Assembly: GCA_003342815.1 (NCBI GenBank)
Contig: PTEX01000297.1
Coordinates: 1-64,000, forward strand
DNA: 64,000 bases
Source: Eudromia elegans
Taxonomy: Eukaryota; Chordata; Aves; Tinamiformes; Tinamidae
Direction of reading: 5' to 3'
Part shown: positions 51,092-63,866 of the stretch, piece after piece
How positions within the stretch are numbered: the first letter of the stretch is position 1
Layout: every line of letters starts with the position of its first letter
Made by a program: the position numbers and the translations under genes
Notes under the pieces: generated by a model
The model's input: only the letters and a program-made list of their open reading frames with translations
Told to the model about the DNA's origin: nothing
The model's database searches: none

Positions 51092-53205
51092 TGAGACTAA
51101 ATTATCATAAATTGCCCATAGTCATATAGAGAAAGAAATAAGCTGAATCCGTAAAGCTTCCCAGTTGGATTAGCAAAATTATCTCTGTTTATGGAAAGAG
51201 ATAAAATAACAGGCAAAAGCAATAGGAAATTTGGAAGATTTCAGGGTCTTGGTACTAGGAGACTGAGCTGAACATACACATGACAGCAGGCTCTTCCACT
51301 TGGAAAAGCTTAGAAACTCTGTTGATAGGAAGATGGGGAAGGGAGTATGACTTGTATATGACAGTTAATTTGTCTTAATCCTAAAATGATGCAAGAGATC
51401 TGCTAGTATGACATAGACCTTGATGCTGATGGAAACTGGACCACAGAGATGTTACTATACACTGCTTTTGGTGATTTCACGTGATACCAGAAACAATCTG
51501 TCTTGACACTGTCTGTAAAGGACTGCCATTTCCATCCTCGATTAATAGAAATGATGAGACAGTCTCAAAGTATATGAGAAACTTTTGATTAGCATGAATG
51601 AATGGAGAGTGGACGTCATAGTGGACATTGTGATTATTGTGTATTCCTGAAATAGGAATCATTTGGCAGAAATCATGAAGTGGAGCTCACCTAGTGAAAT
51701 TCCACAGCTTGGGTTCATGCCAGGTCAGCCTTACACTCATAACAGTCCTTTAAAATATATGAATCCATGACAATTGCATTACTTCATCAGAATCTCCATT
51801 TTACACAATTGTTTTGGTTGTGGTCATGACCTCCTCAGAAGTCTTTTTATCTGCACATGACACAAGCGCAACATATGAAGAGATGAATCAGAGCTCAAAA
51901 CTAACCAAAAATGCTATTTAATTTTTTTTTTAAAAAAAAAGTTATCATTAAGAAATGAGTATGTACTTGCTGCAGAGACATGAGCCATTTTTGAATTTAT
52001 AAAGAGAGTGTAAGAAGTATAAAATAAAGAAGAAAGAAAAATACATCAGTGCTATTACAATAGGCAAAAGTGTATATATAGAAACAAATGAACAAATAAT
52101 AATAAACAAAGAAGATATTGTTTCTCAGTACTAAGATGAACATTCATTAAAATATCACACTGATCTTTTAGCAGAGTGTGGATGGCTGCTAGGGATGTTT
52201 TTGGCAGAATCTGCAGAATCTGACAAATACTGGCCTTTTTTTGAGCTCCATGAACACATCATGAGTCAGCTGTATTATATGTATGCTTAATCAACATTTG
52301 ACAAATATTGTAATATAAAATACAAGATATGATTCTAACAAAGTCATGTAATACATGCCTCATAAAGCTCATCGAGGTTTAGTTAGCTTTCTAAAAGTGA
52401 AGAAAAACATGTTAAGAAATTTGTAAAAATAAAGAAATAATACAATTGGGGATTTATAATAATTTTTACAATAGTCAAATACATAAAAACTCCATGGAGG
52501 TAGAACAGATCAAAGGTCTATCTAATTTAAAAGCTTATTTCCAACCACGATGAGAAGCTGATGCTTAGAAAATTAATATAAGAGGAATAATAATAGCTGA
52601 TCCTTTTCACAGTACACTGTTCTACATTCCAGAAGTCAGTGGTTTATAGCATTCTAATGAAATGTAAGTTTTAATATCCACAAATGGAATTTGTCTAATT
52701 TCTTTTTGTACTCACTGTTGTTCTTATTTTGCATAGCATCTTGTGCCAATGAATTCCAAAACAAAATTATATTATTTAAGAAGTGTGGGGTTTAATTTGT
52801 TTTTATCTTTTTTTTTTTTGTTTGTTTGTTTTCTAAATCTTACAAGTAATAAATTGAAGAGCAAAGAAAAGATCTACTTATTCTATTCTGAGTCACATTA
52901 TTCATAGTTTTCTTGACCTCTACTGTGATCCTACCACATGCCTTTCACTCATTTTTTTTTTCTAAGGTGAAGTATCCTTTTAACTCACATCATAGAAGTT
53001 ATTTCATTCCTCACATCCTTCTTGTTATTCTTCTTTGCAATCATTTATTTCATATATTTTTTCTTCTTCTATGATCACAAGCATATGGTATTCAAAATTC
53101 ATACAAGGAAGTATACAATGAAATAAATCATCACGTTCTTTATTTTGTTCTTTCTCCTTCCTAATAATAGTCCGATATTCTATCTGTCTTCTGACTATGT
53201 CAAAG
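51092..53205. other. AT-rich intergenic DNA, no gene recognised
   Basis: Unique AT-rich DNA with A/T runs near 51,920-51,940 and 52,810-52,830. No coding, RNA or dispersed-repeat feature seen. Confidence 0.6.
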
Positions 53206-53208
53206 AAA

Positions 53209-53648
53209 GATGGAGAGCTCCTGGAGCAAATGGTCATGTGGATGATTAAGGGGCTGGAGCATCTATGAGAAGAGACTGAGAGCTGGGACTGTTCATCCCG
53301 GGGAAGTGCAGGCTGAAGGAGGTCTATTCAATGTGCATAAATAACTCATGGGAAAGTCTCAAGACTATGGGGCTAGACTTCTCAGTGGTGGCCAGTGACA
53401 GGATGAGGCACACGATTAATTCACTTGAGACAAGAAAAGATTTATTTACTGTGAATGTGACAGCACACTAGAATAGATTGCCCAGAAGTGCTGTGGAGTC
53501 TCCTTCCTTGGAAATATTCAAAAGTGGACTGACTGCCTCCTGGACAACTTTCTGTAACTGATCCTGCTTTTATGAGGGGGTTGGACTGGATGATTGCTGG
53601 AGGTCCCTTCCAACCTTAACCATTCTGGGATTCTGATTCTGTGATTTG
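53209..53648 (+). mobile_element. CR1 LINE 3' fragment, about 440 bp, degraded
   Basis: It corresponds to 63,500-63,951 of the long copy: 'gatgattaaggggctggagca' (C-terminal ORF2), 'cttctcagtggtggccagtga', 'agaatagattgcccagaagtg' and the 3' end 'ttggactggatgattgctgg' plus 'ggtcccttccaacctt'. It ends in diverged ATTCTGTG units at about 53,631-53,645. Several indels show that it is older than the copy at 62-64 kb. Confidence 0.9.
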
Positions 53649-54800
53649 TAAAAAATGAAGAAAGACACAGTAGGTGTGATAGAACCTGATAATCATTACC
53701 AGGTAATGAAAGCAAGCCCAGTATCTGTGATTGAGAAGGTGTTCAGTATATGAAAAGAAAAGGGAAAAAAAATCTATTATCAACTTAATGGATAACACTG
53801 TTCATGATAAGGTAGAAAAGATAGCATTTTTCAGTGAATGTTTTTGTTCTCTATTTGGAGAAAAAAACAGAAAAAAGTCAAGATAATATACTACAAACAA
53901 TGCAATGCTTTCCACTCCATTAGTAATCAAGGAAGATGTTAAATATATATTACGAATATATATTTTTAACCTACAAGTTCAGATAACAATTCACATCTTA
54001 ATTTTACACAAAGAATCAGATTTAGTTTCCTGAGATATAAATAAGCCTCTAACGATGCTTTGAAAATACTTTGGAGGTGAAGTCCTTCCCATTTTAATGG
54101 ACATACAAGCCTAGATATTTAGAAAAATCCTTGGAGCATCTATCCACATTTTTACAAACTTAAATATTTTATAATTCTAATTAAATATCTTTTACAACTA
54201 ATAATTACACCATTAACTCATCCCTTCTGGTGGCTAAATTGAACACCTGCCTTTAATTATGATGACTTGGAAAAGAGAAGCAGACTGAAGATTACAGGAT
54301 TGTGGAATCGGAAATGCAGTGTTACACAAGTACATTTTGTTTAAATAAAACCATCTTTTCAGACAAGTGCCCAATTATCATTTGTATTAGAAAATATTTA
54401 ATTTTGCTGTTATTTGCTTTCAGCAAACATTAATTTTGGATCTTGTAATGGGGAAAAGCAATGATCCTGAAAGAAGAAATCACACTTGTAGATGATTTAG
54501 AGGCTTTCAGGGAATCAGAATTGCTTTTCTTCTGACTGAAAAGATTTCTTTTTTTTTATTATTATTATATTTGTAGGCTACGGGCAAGAGCTTGACAGCA
54601 TCAGCCTATGCTAACCTGTGAGCAAGGTAACTAGGAAGAACTGTATTGCAGAATAGAAATGGATTATAACAAAGCAAAGCAACTCCATGGTCCCAGGCGT
54701 TGTAATGGAAATTTGTGTATAAAGTACTCTGAATGTTTGTGCATGTATAATCAGATTTTTTTTTTGTGCTTGTGTTTCACTGCCTCTAAGAAAAATCTGG
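53649..54800. other. AT-rich intergenic DNA, no gene recognised
   Basis: Unique AT-rich DNA between two CR1 fragments, with a T/TTA-rich run at 54,549-54,572. No open frame has recognisable content. Confidence 0.6.
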
Positions 54801-54804
54801 CTTT

Positions 54805-54915
54805 ATAGCCTGCCATTAAGTATCTGAAGACAAAATTTAGTTTCCACCCTTGTCATCCTCATTTTGAGGCTGATTAAACCCAGATCCCTCAGCTGCCCCT
54901 TGCAATTCTTATATC
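54805..54915 (-). mobile_element. Degraded internal CR1 fragment
   Basis: 'tgattaaacccagatccctc' and 'agctgccccttgcaattctt', preceded by 'tatctgaagacaaaatttag', resemble the minus strand of the CR1 ORF2 region ('aggctaaacaaccccagttccctcagccgctcctc' type). Many mismatches and no tail are present, so this is an old copy and the borders are approximate. Confidence 0.55.
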
Positions 54916-57900
54916 TTTTTGGTTTTTTGAGGGGATTGGCCTGGCTTTGTTGATTTCGGCAATCACCTGCCATGATAGCTTCTTTAAGCATTGGATTCCT
55001 GGTTGTGAAATTGAGTAAGTTAATTATTATGAAAACCTAAGAGAATATCTGACTAAAGATAGAAAAATAATTTGCTGATTTTTTTTCTAGGCTAAAAACA
55101 TCTGAATTTTGTCTCAGATTGTGTATCCTAGCCTTGATATATCATTTATATCTTTAGTCTGTGAACACCCTTGCAATGATCATCTTTCCTTTGGTCTCAG
55201 CTGTTTCTTAATTTCTCCATCTTTCTCTCTATTCAGCCATGAAGTTCTCATTTTATTGTTCAGTTCTTTGATTTCTACTACTATGAACTCCATCCCCTCC
55301 AACTCCACTTCCCTCTGCTAGACAGTATGGAATGTGAGCTGAGAGGTTATTAATACAGAAGAAATATTTATTGCAGGGGTTTTATCTATTTCAATAGACA
55401 ACTGAAATGATCTATTTCAAGACAGATGTGCTCTCTTCACTGCTGTGAAAATGTAGAACAGTCTAATAGTGATATTAAAAACAGAAACAAAGACAAATCA
55501 GCTGATCTAAAGAACAAATATAAAACACACCCAGACATTGCTTCCATCATATCAAATCTTCAGGACCAAATGAGCAATCTGAATCCAGATCTTAATTTCA
55601 CTGTTGTTTCCCATCTTCTAAAGTAATCATCCTAAAGCCCATATTCTTAACATCTTTAAATACAAATGGTTCAAAATCCCATCAATGATACCAAGGACAA
55701 CTCATAGACATTTTTAGATAATGAGCTAGAACTTGGCTTACATTTTTGTGCTTTATTTTATAGTGACTGCTCTAAAGCTGGCCTTGTACAGATACCCCTC
55801 AGCCCTGGAGATTCCTTAGATGATGAAGAATGACTGAGAAGATTATTATATTAGTCAGAGTCCCAGAAGAAGGAAGATGATTTTCCTTAAACCCGAGAAA
55901 TTCCAACTGTAAGCATGAGGGTGTTATTTGCAACAGGTACATAGCAGACAGCTGTTACAATCCAAATTTACTTCTGAGTTGCATATTTAATATGTTTACG
56001 ATGCAAATATAGTTTTAGCCCATTATCTTTATGCAATCTCATCTTTCAGGGATAAGCCAGAGAAATGCCACCTGAGCCCATGGAAATAAACAAGTGAAAG
56101 TATTTTAAAAAAAAAAAAAGTTTGAAAGAATGTTGCAAGGGAACTATTTGTGCAGTGAGACCTCGCTCTTCTGGAAAGTCAAATTTGTAGTGCGAAATTC
56201 CATGGTTTCTTTGGGTTTATGCTGCATATTCATGGTCAAAGTCACACACAATAAATAAGCCCTGGTTTATGTGTTTGCTTTCAATGAGGTCACCTAGAAA
56301 TCAGGCAACTCTGAACGGAAAGTAACTCACTCATGCAGACTAGCATGACCTGCAAAAGGTGAAGGGAACTGCAACGATCAAAAAGGAGTGAGCATGACGG
56401 GAAGTTTCTGCAGAAAAGGAAACACAAGGAAAAGTAGAGGAACCTGACACAAATTACTGGGTATAAAATATTTTTCTTCCTCCAAATCAAACCCACTGTA
56501 TAATAGAAAATAAATTCCAATCATTATGTCTAATTACAAAGAAGTATAAATCAGTATAGCTTTCTATTTCTAAATCTGAACTTTAATGAAAAGAATAATT
56601 AGCATCTACTCTAACAACTCAGGTGCAGCCTACCTGAAACATTGCATTGATTTTGAGGGCGTCATATAACCTGGTGGAAATTAATGCTCTGTAAGAAGCT
56701 TAGAGAAACTAGGAAGTGGAAAACAATATTTATCCTCAAAATGACCTTATTCTATATAGTTTCACCCAATAGATAAAAGTTTTCCCTCCAATGTTTCCTC
56801 AAAGGATGCTAAGGTCTGAAATTAGCAATACACTTAAAAACAGTTTCTAGGGATTTTTTTGCAGCTTAACGATGGCTTTCAGCTTGGATTGCATACTTTG
56901 CTGAATTAAAAAGAAAACTAAAGGAATACTAGACTCCTCTACAAAGTTTTTAAAGGGTCAATGATGTGTCACACAGTATCATGGAAAACATATTTAGGAT
57001 GTCAAGTAAGATCTGTAGAACAGGAAAAAAAATGCTGAATATGGAAAAAGTTAGAACACTAAAAAGAAAAGTAATGTTATTTGACAGTGTTTAAAATAGT
57101 ATATTAATGCACTGGGAAATATTTTATTCTGTCTGGAGAAGTAATGATATAATACTAAATCTTTTCCTTCCTTCAGATGCAATGATATATAATTAGATGT
57201 AGTGATATACATCTTGTTATAGACAACACCTAAATCATATATATTTATATTAATTGAATAGAAGCTGCTTTATTCTGGAATTTACTCTGAGGACTGCATA
57301 CTAACAAAAGAGAAAAATGTTAGAGGATGGATTTGTATGAGTTATAGAGGCAGAAACAGTCAGAAAGGAGAAAGATCATGAGAAAAGCACTCCAGAAGGC
57401 ATAAAGTGACAGAAGTTCTGTAAATGGTCCTGGGAGAAAAATAGAGAAAGAGGAGTGGCTGGAGAAAGACATGGGTATGAGACAAGGAGAATAACCTCTG
57501 TTTTGGATCTTTGGGATAAGAGCAGCCTAAATCAAGAAAGGCAACATTCACCCTTAACGTTAGCACCACTTTGTCCGTACAGAAATAGTCCAAAAGCATG
57601 CTTTAACACTCATCTCAGCAATAATTACAAGATCAACATTGCAAGTGGAAAAGCATTAAAGATTACATAGAGTAATAAGAAAGGAGGAAGTTAAATGTAG
57701 AGGTACAATTAAAGTTGAGGCCATGGTCCACTCTTCTTCTTGGAGCACCTGCTATATTAAAAAACAAAACAAAATAAAACAAAGAAAAGTCAAGTGCTGG
57801 ATCACAGACTGCTCATTCTAGTGTTCAGTTCTCCCCCTAGCTCAGTGCTCAATGGCCTAGATAACTCCCGCTAAGGCAAATTATATCTAAAAGAGGCCAG

Positions 57901-60900
57901 AGTGCAACTTGGCCCTGAGCTGGGCATCAATCCATAGTGCTCTCTCGTTGAGCAGTATGGACACAGCCTGATAGCCCAGACTGCATGCTCTCCTTTCCTT
58001 CATGTTGCATTTTCTCGTCCAGTATGAAATCCAGATGTTACTGCAGTGTGCACACAAGCATGGAGCTGGGAAGTTGTAATGAAGATATAATGATATAGAA
58101 AGGTGAGTTTTGGACACTGCAACATTGATCATTGAACCATTTTAAACTATTGTCCAGTCCTATAAAATCTATCATCTAATGCAATGTATCTAATACTCTC
58201 TGTTTTCCCTCCTATATAAATATTCTGTTCAAGATTTTTCTTACACAAAAACCTCTCAGAGTGTCATTCTTCGTGATAAAGACAATGAAATAATAAAAAA
58301 AAAAATCATGAAAATTATCACAGGAAAATTGTTTTTTAATATCTGAATTTATCTCTCTAAAGTCTATGGAGGCTGTGCCTCAGGAAGAGTCCAGGATATA
58401 AGCCCAAATTACAGTGTCTTTAACTTTATTCTTTTGACTAGAAGTATAAGGCACATGGCTGCAGTGTTACACAAAAGAAAATAGGACCAAAAGAGACATC
58501 TCTGGTTGTATAACCATGAGCTTCCACAGCCTCGTACTGCTCCATCTTAGAAATATCTGCATATAATTGATAATGTTCTGTGTATCCCTCCTACTAGGAC
58601 TAGAATACTGTTCCCCAGCTCCACCACTAAAATGATTGATAATCTTATTTCCATATATCTTCAGGGCCAGAGATGTCTCTTGTGGATTACTGACAGCTGA
58701 GTGCTACTCAGAGATGTCTTGGGACCCTTACCAAGAACCCAGAAGCTAAACCTCTTTCCCCAAAAAAATACTTTTACATAATTATCTCTGCTTCCCTTCA
58801 CTATTGAGGATATCATAGCTATTAATTGGACTATTATATGAATTACTCTCTTTTCCTCCCTGCTTTAAGTGCACAATGAGCAAACATTTTGGACTGTGAG
58901 ATGTTTTAGAGGAAGATTGCAATGGTCTCTGTGAGCCGAAGTAAAAAGGACTGATGTGGTGTGAAACTGGAGTTGTAAGTGATTAGCACAATGGAAAGGT
59001 TCTGCCCTATAACTCTTGAATGACCTTCAGCTGTGATATGTAAATGTGTGGTAAAGCAGATCAAAGAGAATTTCTATAGCTAAGATGGAAATTCTGTTTC
59101 ACACAAGACATATAAATTATTCAAGCATTGCTTGTATTGCTACTTATCACTCAACTATCCAGACCTTCTTCCCCTACGAGGTTTGTTTTCTGTTTCTTTT
59201 GAAGGCATTTTTCTTTCTATCTGTTTTTTCCTGCAGTATTATGAAAGCACATCTGTACTATGATTTCCAACATGAAATGCCCATTCCACGTGGCAAGGTC
59301 TTTCCAATCTGCCACTGAAGTTTAATATTGACTTGACTGCAGGGAATAATTTTGATTTTACTTATTTTAAAGAAGAAAATCCTTCTTTTCCCTCTCCTTC
59401 TCTCTCATCCTCTCCTCTCCATCTGTGTAAAGATGCAAGCATAGTAAGGTGTGTAAATGTATATCTAATTTGATATACCTAGCTACTAGTGCTGACTGCA
59501 TTCACCTTGTTTTTATCCTGATGCCAAGGACAGCAGAATTCCCCTTCCTTTCCTTTTGAAATAATTTTGTGGATTTGTTTTTTCTTACAGGTGGTCAGAT
59601 ATAGACCAGCACAGGTCAGTGAGCTTCAGGAGCCCTATAAGGTGGGTGTGTACATTAAATCACAGAAATGCAAGCCTGAAAGTGATGTGAAAAAGCACTC
59701 AGAAGACAACCTGTGGCATGTGCCTCTAGAATGTCTCCATCACAAGCCATTCACCTTTCCATAGTAGAAAAGATATTAGTAGAAAAGCACCTTCTGCCTA
59801 AAAATGCCATTCTCCAGAACAAATTTTTGGCAACTCAGATGTGGGAAGATAAATCACTTGATGAAAACAAATGCAAACAGTGGAACCTGTGTGTGGAGCT
59901 ATATTCAAATTTCATTAAAGTAACAAAATACCATCTCCACATCGGGATGCGATTTGAACTGAATATATTTTCTTAAGAAAGCTGTGAAGAGTACTTAGCA
60001 TTAAAGTGCATTTTAATGTTAAAAACACCTTCTCTTCCAGGGTGATTTTAATTTTACATAGGAATTTGTTTAAGAGCATTAATTCAGTTAAATACCATCC
60101 CCTCTTCTTTGCTTTCATCATCATTAATAACACAATAACAATCAGGCAGCAGATAGGCAGATAAACCTATTAGTAAGCTAAACTGTACAAAATAATAGTG
60201 TCTTCTGTGGCCGGGACTTTTCTTCATACGTTCTACTATTATACATAAACCACAGTACTTCTACTTGATACAAGTTAATATTGCAAAGATGATTCCATAA
60301 TCTTTCAGTTTCCATACAATATATATTTATGCTATTATTTCTTGTCTTTGTGGGTGTGCTTCTACAGACACATGCATATTAGTATGATAAAGGAAACAGA
60401 ACTTTAAGCTCACTCAGGTTTCCTGAGAAAAAGGAAAATAATAATAATAGTAATAAAAGGGATTCCCACAGACATTTACTGTACTGACCAATTAATAATG
60501 GAGCAATTATCAGATGATTTATATAATGACTCATAAGTATGTGTAGACATAGTGATGGAAAACATACAAACAAAATAAATTTTAAGAAGCAGTAAGTAAG
60601 GGGAAATTATATTCTGTTGGTGACATCTTTATGCTTCTATTCAAATTCAGATGTGCAGTTTGCAGCCAACAAAAAATACTGAACACAACATACGTGTATT
60701 CACATTGGAATGAGTTTCTGTCATATTTATGGTGAATGAAAACTAAGAGCAAGAGACCAAGACACCTGTTAGACAGAAAGTTCTACTGTCTCAATATGTT
60801 CCTCAGACCTCTGCTTTACTCCTCTTTCTCTTTTACTCTCCACAATTATTTCTATTCTCACCTGCACACTTTGGAGAAGAAAAAGAAAAGGGTAGTGGGA

Positions 60901-61960
60901 ATTGCATCCCTTTCTGATTTAACCCAATGCATGCATTTGTTTCACAGTGTGTTGGATTTTTTCCAGTGTCTTAGCTCCTCACATAAATGTGCAATTTGTT
61001 CTAAAAATCAAAGGTCAGCAATTGGCAATGAACATTTTATCATGAGTATATCTGTACCCAGACCCTTTAAAATAGAATAGGTAAGAGTGAAGAACAAAAC
61101 TAACAGATGATTGTTGATGCTGGATCCTAATATCTGATTATAATTCTTCTGATGTTTAGTTCCATCGCTGCAGGAATACTGATATGATTAAAGTTGCGTG
61201 TGCTTTCACTAGGAAATGTAAGAAGGTCAGGCCTCCAATTTTTTTTTTTTTTTTTTTTTAATTATTAAAGACTACAGAGATAATCCAGGATTTGTGGAGT
61301 TTTTTGGACAGTAGCAGTAGCTGCTGATGGATGAAAAGTTTTATGTATTGGAAAGGGAAGAGAAACAGATAAAACAGAGCAATGTATTTCTGCACAGTCT
61401 CTTGAGCAGAAAGCATAAATGTCTGGTTATTATTCCTCATTTGCTTTCAACTTTTCAACTCAAGTTTAAAGATGCTACAGAAAGATTAAGCTTTAGAATG
61501 GTCTGTTTCAGATGTTATTGATGTAAATGTTTTTCATTAAAGGAGGCATGTTTAAATAGAAAAAGTAATAGTGAAATCTCAGTTCATGGACATCAGTTGA
61601 TGCTTTCCCACTGCTTTTCAGCAGAGACATTTCATTTAAAAATCAAGTAATCAATTCCATTTTTTTTCTTGTCACTATATTTAAAAAAAAATCACTGAAG
61701 CTCATTGAACAGAGAAATATTAAACTTCCAAATGAATATTATTCGACTATATAGCTGTTCCAGTAAAACAGAAAGATGGTTTTGGAAATCTCTCTGAATG
61801 CTGCCACTACTATTAGCAGTAGCCTCTAGATGGTGCTACTACAAACACTAGTTATAGATGTTAAGTGAACATACAGGCAATTAGGCCAGGAAAAATGGTT
61901 CTTTAGTTGTGATGACATTCATATCAGCATTTACCTTATTCTTTACTTCTTGCTTGTGTG
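54916..61960. other. AT-rich intergenic DNA, no gene recognised
   Basis: About 7 kb of unique AT-rich DNA. It holds a T run of about 21 at 61,239-61,259, A runs near 56,107-56,119, and an isolated exon-like stretch at 59,591-59,641 discussed in the findings. The longest open frame (60,736-61,080, 114 codons plus) has no recognisable domain. No dispersed repeat seen. Confidence 0.6.
61239..61259. repeat. Poly(T) tract, 21 bases
   Basis: Uninterrupted T run followed by 'aattattaaag'. In the minus direction it would be an A run, but no gene-like sequence precedes it. Confidence 0.9.
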
Positions 61961-61962
61961 AT

Positions 61963-62783
61963 TGCAGGGCCACGATCTCATTGCGATTACTGAGACATGG
62001 TGGGACAGCTCTCATGACTGGGCCGTGGCCATGGAGGGCTTCAGGCTTTTCAGGAGGGACAGGCCAGGAAGGCGAGGCGGCGGAGTCTCTCTTTATGTGA
62101 GAGAGCAGCTGGAGTGTATGGAGCTCGGCATAGGGGAGGGTGGAGCGCAAGTCGAGAGCCTGTGGGTGAAGATCAAAGGGCAGGGCAACAGGGGCGACAC
62201 GGTCGTGGGATTTTACTACAGGCCTCTCGACCAGGATGAGGAGGTGGACGAGGTCTTCTACAGGCAGCTACAAGAAGCCTCGCGATCGCAGGCCCTGGTC
62301 CTTGTGGGGGACTTTAACCACCCTGATGTCTGCTGGGACGATCACACAGCTGGGAGCAGACAGTCCAGGAGGTTCCTGCAGAGCATTGCGGATAACTTCC
62401 TCATGCAGGTGGTTGAAGAGCCGACAAGGGCGGGGGCACTGCTAGACCTGATCCTAACCAACAGAGATGGTCTAGTGGGAAACGTGAGGGTTGGGGGCAG
62501 TCTTGGCTGCAGTGACCACGAGATGTTGGAATTCACAATCCTGCGTGGAGGGAGCTGGGCAAGAAGTAGGATTGCAGCTCTGGACTTCAAGAGAGCGAAC
62601 TTTGACTTCCTCAGGGATCTCCTTGGAGAAATCCCCTGGACCAGGGTCCTAGAGGGAAAGGGCGTCCTGGAGAGCTGGCTTATCTTCAAGCGCCACTTTC
62701 TCTAAGCCCAGGATCGGTGTATTCCGACCAGTAGAAAGTCAAGTAAGAGGGGCAAGAGACCTGTGTGGATGGGAAAGGAGCTC
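61963..62783 (+). pseudogene. CR1 ORF2 endonuclease (APE-type) domain, truncated
   Basis: The open part encodes about 247 residues of the apurinic-endonuclease-like domain that nicks target DNA for target-primed reverse transcription. Visible motifs are ITETWWD near the start (catalytic Glu), YYRP, GDFNHPD in the middle (catalytic Asp/Asn) and SDHEMLEF near the end (Asp-His). The start is a truncation point, with no ATG: the frame is entered at TTG-CAG. The N-terminal part (with the first metal-ligand Asn) is lost. TAA at 62,703-62,705 replaces a Gln codon of the family; the same frame then continues through 'AQDRCIPTSRKS' to 'VWMGKEL', where an internal deletion follows. The conserved arrangement is very clear; activity is not possible. 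Confidence 0.93.
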
Positions 62784-62784
62784 C

Positions 62785-63420
62785 CAATGTCACCCCGGTC
62801 TTCAAAAAGGGCAAGAATGAGGAGCCGGGCAACTACAGGCCGGTGAGCCTGACCTCTGTCCCTGGGAAGGTGATGGAGCAGGTCATCCTGACTGCTGTTT
62901 CTAGGCACATGGAGGAGAAGAAGGTGCTCAGGAGTAGCCAGCATGGGTTCACCAAGGGGAGGTCATGCTTGACTAACCTGATAGCCTTCTACGATGGGGT
63001 GACTAGATGGATAGATGAGGGCAGAGCGGTGGATGTCATCTATCTGAACTTCAGTAAGGCTTTTGACACCGTCCCTCACAGCATCCTCCTGGGCAAGCTC
63101 CAGAAGAGTGGGTTAGATGAGTGGACAGTGAGGTGGATTAGGAACTGGCTAAATGACAGGGCCCAGAGAGTAGTAATCGGCGGTGCCGAGTCCAGCTGGA
63201 GGCCTGTGGATAGTGGTGTCCCCCAGGGGTCAATCCTCGGTCCGGTCCTGTTCAATTTATTCATTAACGACCTGGATGAAGGGATGGGTGCTCCCTCAGT
63301 AAGTTTGCTGATGATACCAAACTGGGAGGAATAGCTGACAGCCCTGAGGGCTGCGCTGCCATCCAGAGGGACCTGGACAGACTGGACAACTGGGCGGCGA
63401 GTAACCTCATGAAGTTCAAC
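62785..63420 (+). pseudogene. CR1 ORF2 reverse transcriptase domain, partial and frameshifted
   Basis: It starts inside the RT at '[24 protein letters not shown]' (finger region), because the preceding linker and first RT block are deleted. It then shows [14 protein letters not shown], motif A as [22 protein letters not shown], and motif B as [21 protein letters not shown]. Just upstream of motif C, one base has been lost (within 63,286-63,300), and the catalytic box [10 protein letters not shown] continues in another frame from 63,301. In motif A the catalytic Asp is replaced by Asn (AAC at 63,047-63,049). The domain would copy CR1 RNA into DNA at the nick; here it is dead. Confidence 0.93.
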
Positions 63421-63428
63421 AAGGGCAC

Positions 63429-63454
63429 AACTGCACATAGTGCTATGTGCAGTT
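63429..63454. repeat. Perfect 11-bp inverted repeat at a CR1 deletion scar
   Basis: AACTGCACATA (63,429-63,439) and TATGTGCAGTT (63,444-63,454) are perfect reverse complements separated by GTGC. The right arm is normal CR1 sequence upstream of 'ctgggctcccc'; the left arm is not expected at this place. See findings. Confidence 0.9.
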
Positions 63455-63866
63455 CTGGGCTCCCCAGTGCAGGAGAGACGTGATGCTGCTAGAGAGAGTC
63501 CAGCGCAGTGCCACGAAGATGATTAGGGGCCTGGAACATCTGCCCTATGAGCAAAGGCTGAGAGAGCTCGGCCTCTTCAGCCTGTAGAAGAGAAGACTGA
63601 GAGGGGACCTGATTAATGGATATAAATATCTCAAGAAAGGGAGTGAGGAAGAGGGGGCTGGCCTCTTCTCAGTGGTGGCCAGTGATAGAACTAGAGGAAA
63701 TGGCCACAAATTGAGGCACCAAAAGTTCCACAGGAACTTGAGGAAGAATTTCTTAACGGTGAGGGTGACAGAGCCCTGGAACAGGCTGCCCAGAGAGGTG
63801 GTGGAGTCTCCTTCTCTGGAGATCTTCAAAACCCGCCTGGACATCACCCTGTGCCACATGCTCTAG
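63441..63866 (+). pseudogene. CR1 ORF2 C-terminal region
   Basis: After the second internal deletion the frame reads [30 protein letters not shown] and, near the end, EPWNRLPREVVESPSLEIF, typical of the CR1 ORF2 C-terminus, and reaches the family's normal stop at TAG 63,864-63,866. An extra in-frame TAG at 63,585-63,587 (from a GAG of the family, one G to T change) interrupts it. It carries no known catalytic residue. Confidence 0.9.
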
